Assembly (NCBI GenBank): GCA_041484135.1
Contig: JBGPHD010000013.1
Coordinates: 1-31,631, forward strand
Origin: JACORV01 sp041484135
Lineage (GTDB): Bacteria > Gemmatimonadota > Gemmatimonadetes > Gemmatimonadales > JACORV01
Direction: 5' to 3'
DNA length: 31,631 nucleotides
The notes under the pieces are model-generated. The model searched no databases. It was not told the origin of the DNA and was given only the letters and a program-made list of their open reading frames with translations. The translations under genes were made by a program, and so were the position numbers. This document shows, piece by piece, positions 31,583 to 31,631 of the stretch (position 1 is its first letter; every line of letters starts with the position of its first letter).

Positions 31583-31631
31583 CGGCTTCTAACGTACCGG
31601 CCGCACCGGTTTGCGCCAGCGGCCGCCGCAC

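Noticed and set aside
1..31631. CRISPR array, rRNA, insertion sequence or phage genes
   Set aside because: No spaced direct-repeat series, rRNA conserved blocks, transposase or phage structural motifs were seen.

Overview
This window comes from a high-GC bacterium (about 70% GC by eye). Tightly packed genes, a secreted c-type cytochrome repertoire, a PknB-type kinase fused to TolB-like and TPR domains, PD40 and NHL propellers and a PQQ dehydrogenase together fit Gemmatimonadota or a similar soil phylum. That placement is inference, since no rRNA is present. The layout is ordinary chromosome with no transposase, CRISPR array or phage gene, but it is very rich in respiratory electron-transfer genes.

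Region 1 (30-6129, +) encodes a 9-heme lipoprotein, then a translationally coupled trio: a membrane-anchored 20-heme cytochrome with a NapC-like start, a cysteine-free outer-membrane beta-barrel, and a secreted 16-heme cytochrome. Together they look like an electron conduit across the periplasm and outer membrane. A bidirectional terminator (6166-6210) separates them from region 2. Region 2 (6248-10235, -) is a five-gene operon: pentaheme cytochrome c, DOMON membrane protein, Rieske protein, cytochrome b and monoheme cytochrome c. It is an expanded bc-type complex with low-potential (menaquinol-type) signatures. Region 3 (10236-13227, +) is a PAS histidine kinase and an NtrC-type sigma-54 activator. 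The intergenic region between regions 2 and 3 carries two divergent sigma-54 promoter candidates and inverted repeats between them, which suggests that this pair controls itself and the bc-type operon.

Region 4 (13392-14734) holds a UspA-like protein and, convergent to it, a small HNH nuclease gene preceded by a structured RNA with its own promoter and terminator. Region 5 (14958-18918, -) is an arginine cluster: argR, then argG, an RmlD-like reductase and argH, with an ARG-box-like operator over the argG promoter. Region 6 (18964-23433) holds a propeller lipoprotein, an amidohydrolase and a class A penicillin-binding protein. Region 7 (23524-29859, +) is a coupled run of cytochrome c, PQQ dehydrogenase, NHL propeller and Ser/Thr kinase-TPR protein.

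The most unusual item is at 30057-30253. A complete leucine-type tRNA body carries the anticodon GGC (alanine codon GCC). Directly after it, a predicted sigma-70 promoter would start a roughly 70-nt RNA whose first 19 nt are the perfect complement of the tRNA anticodon arm, ending in a strong hairpin. A mis-decoding tRNA with its own antisense RNA would be a new kind of RNA pair; a decayed tRNA with an inverted partial duplication is the main alternative. A Tat-exported FAD oxidoreductase (30290-31582, -) closes the window.
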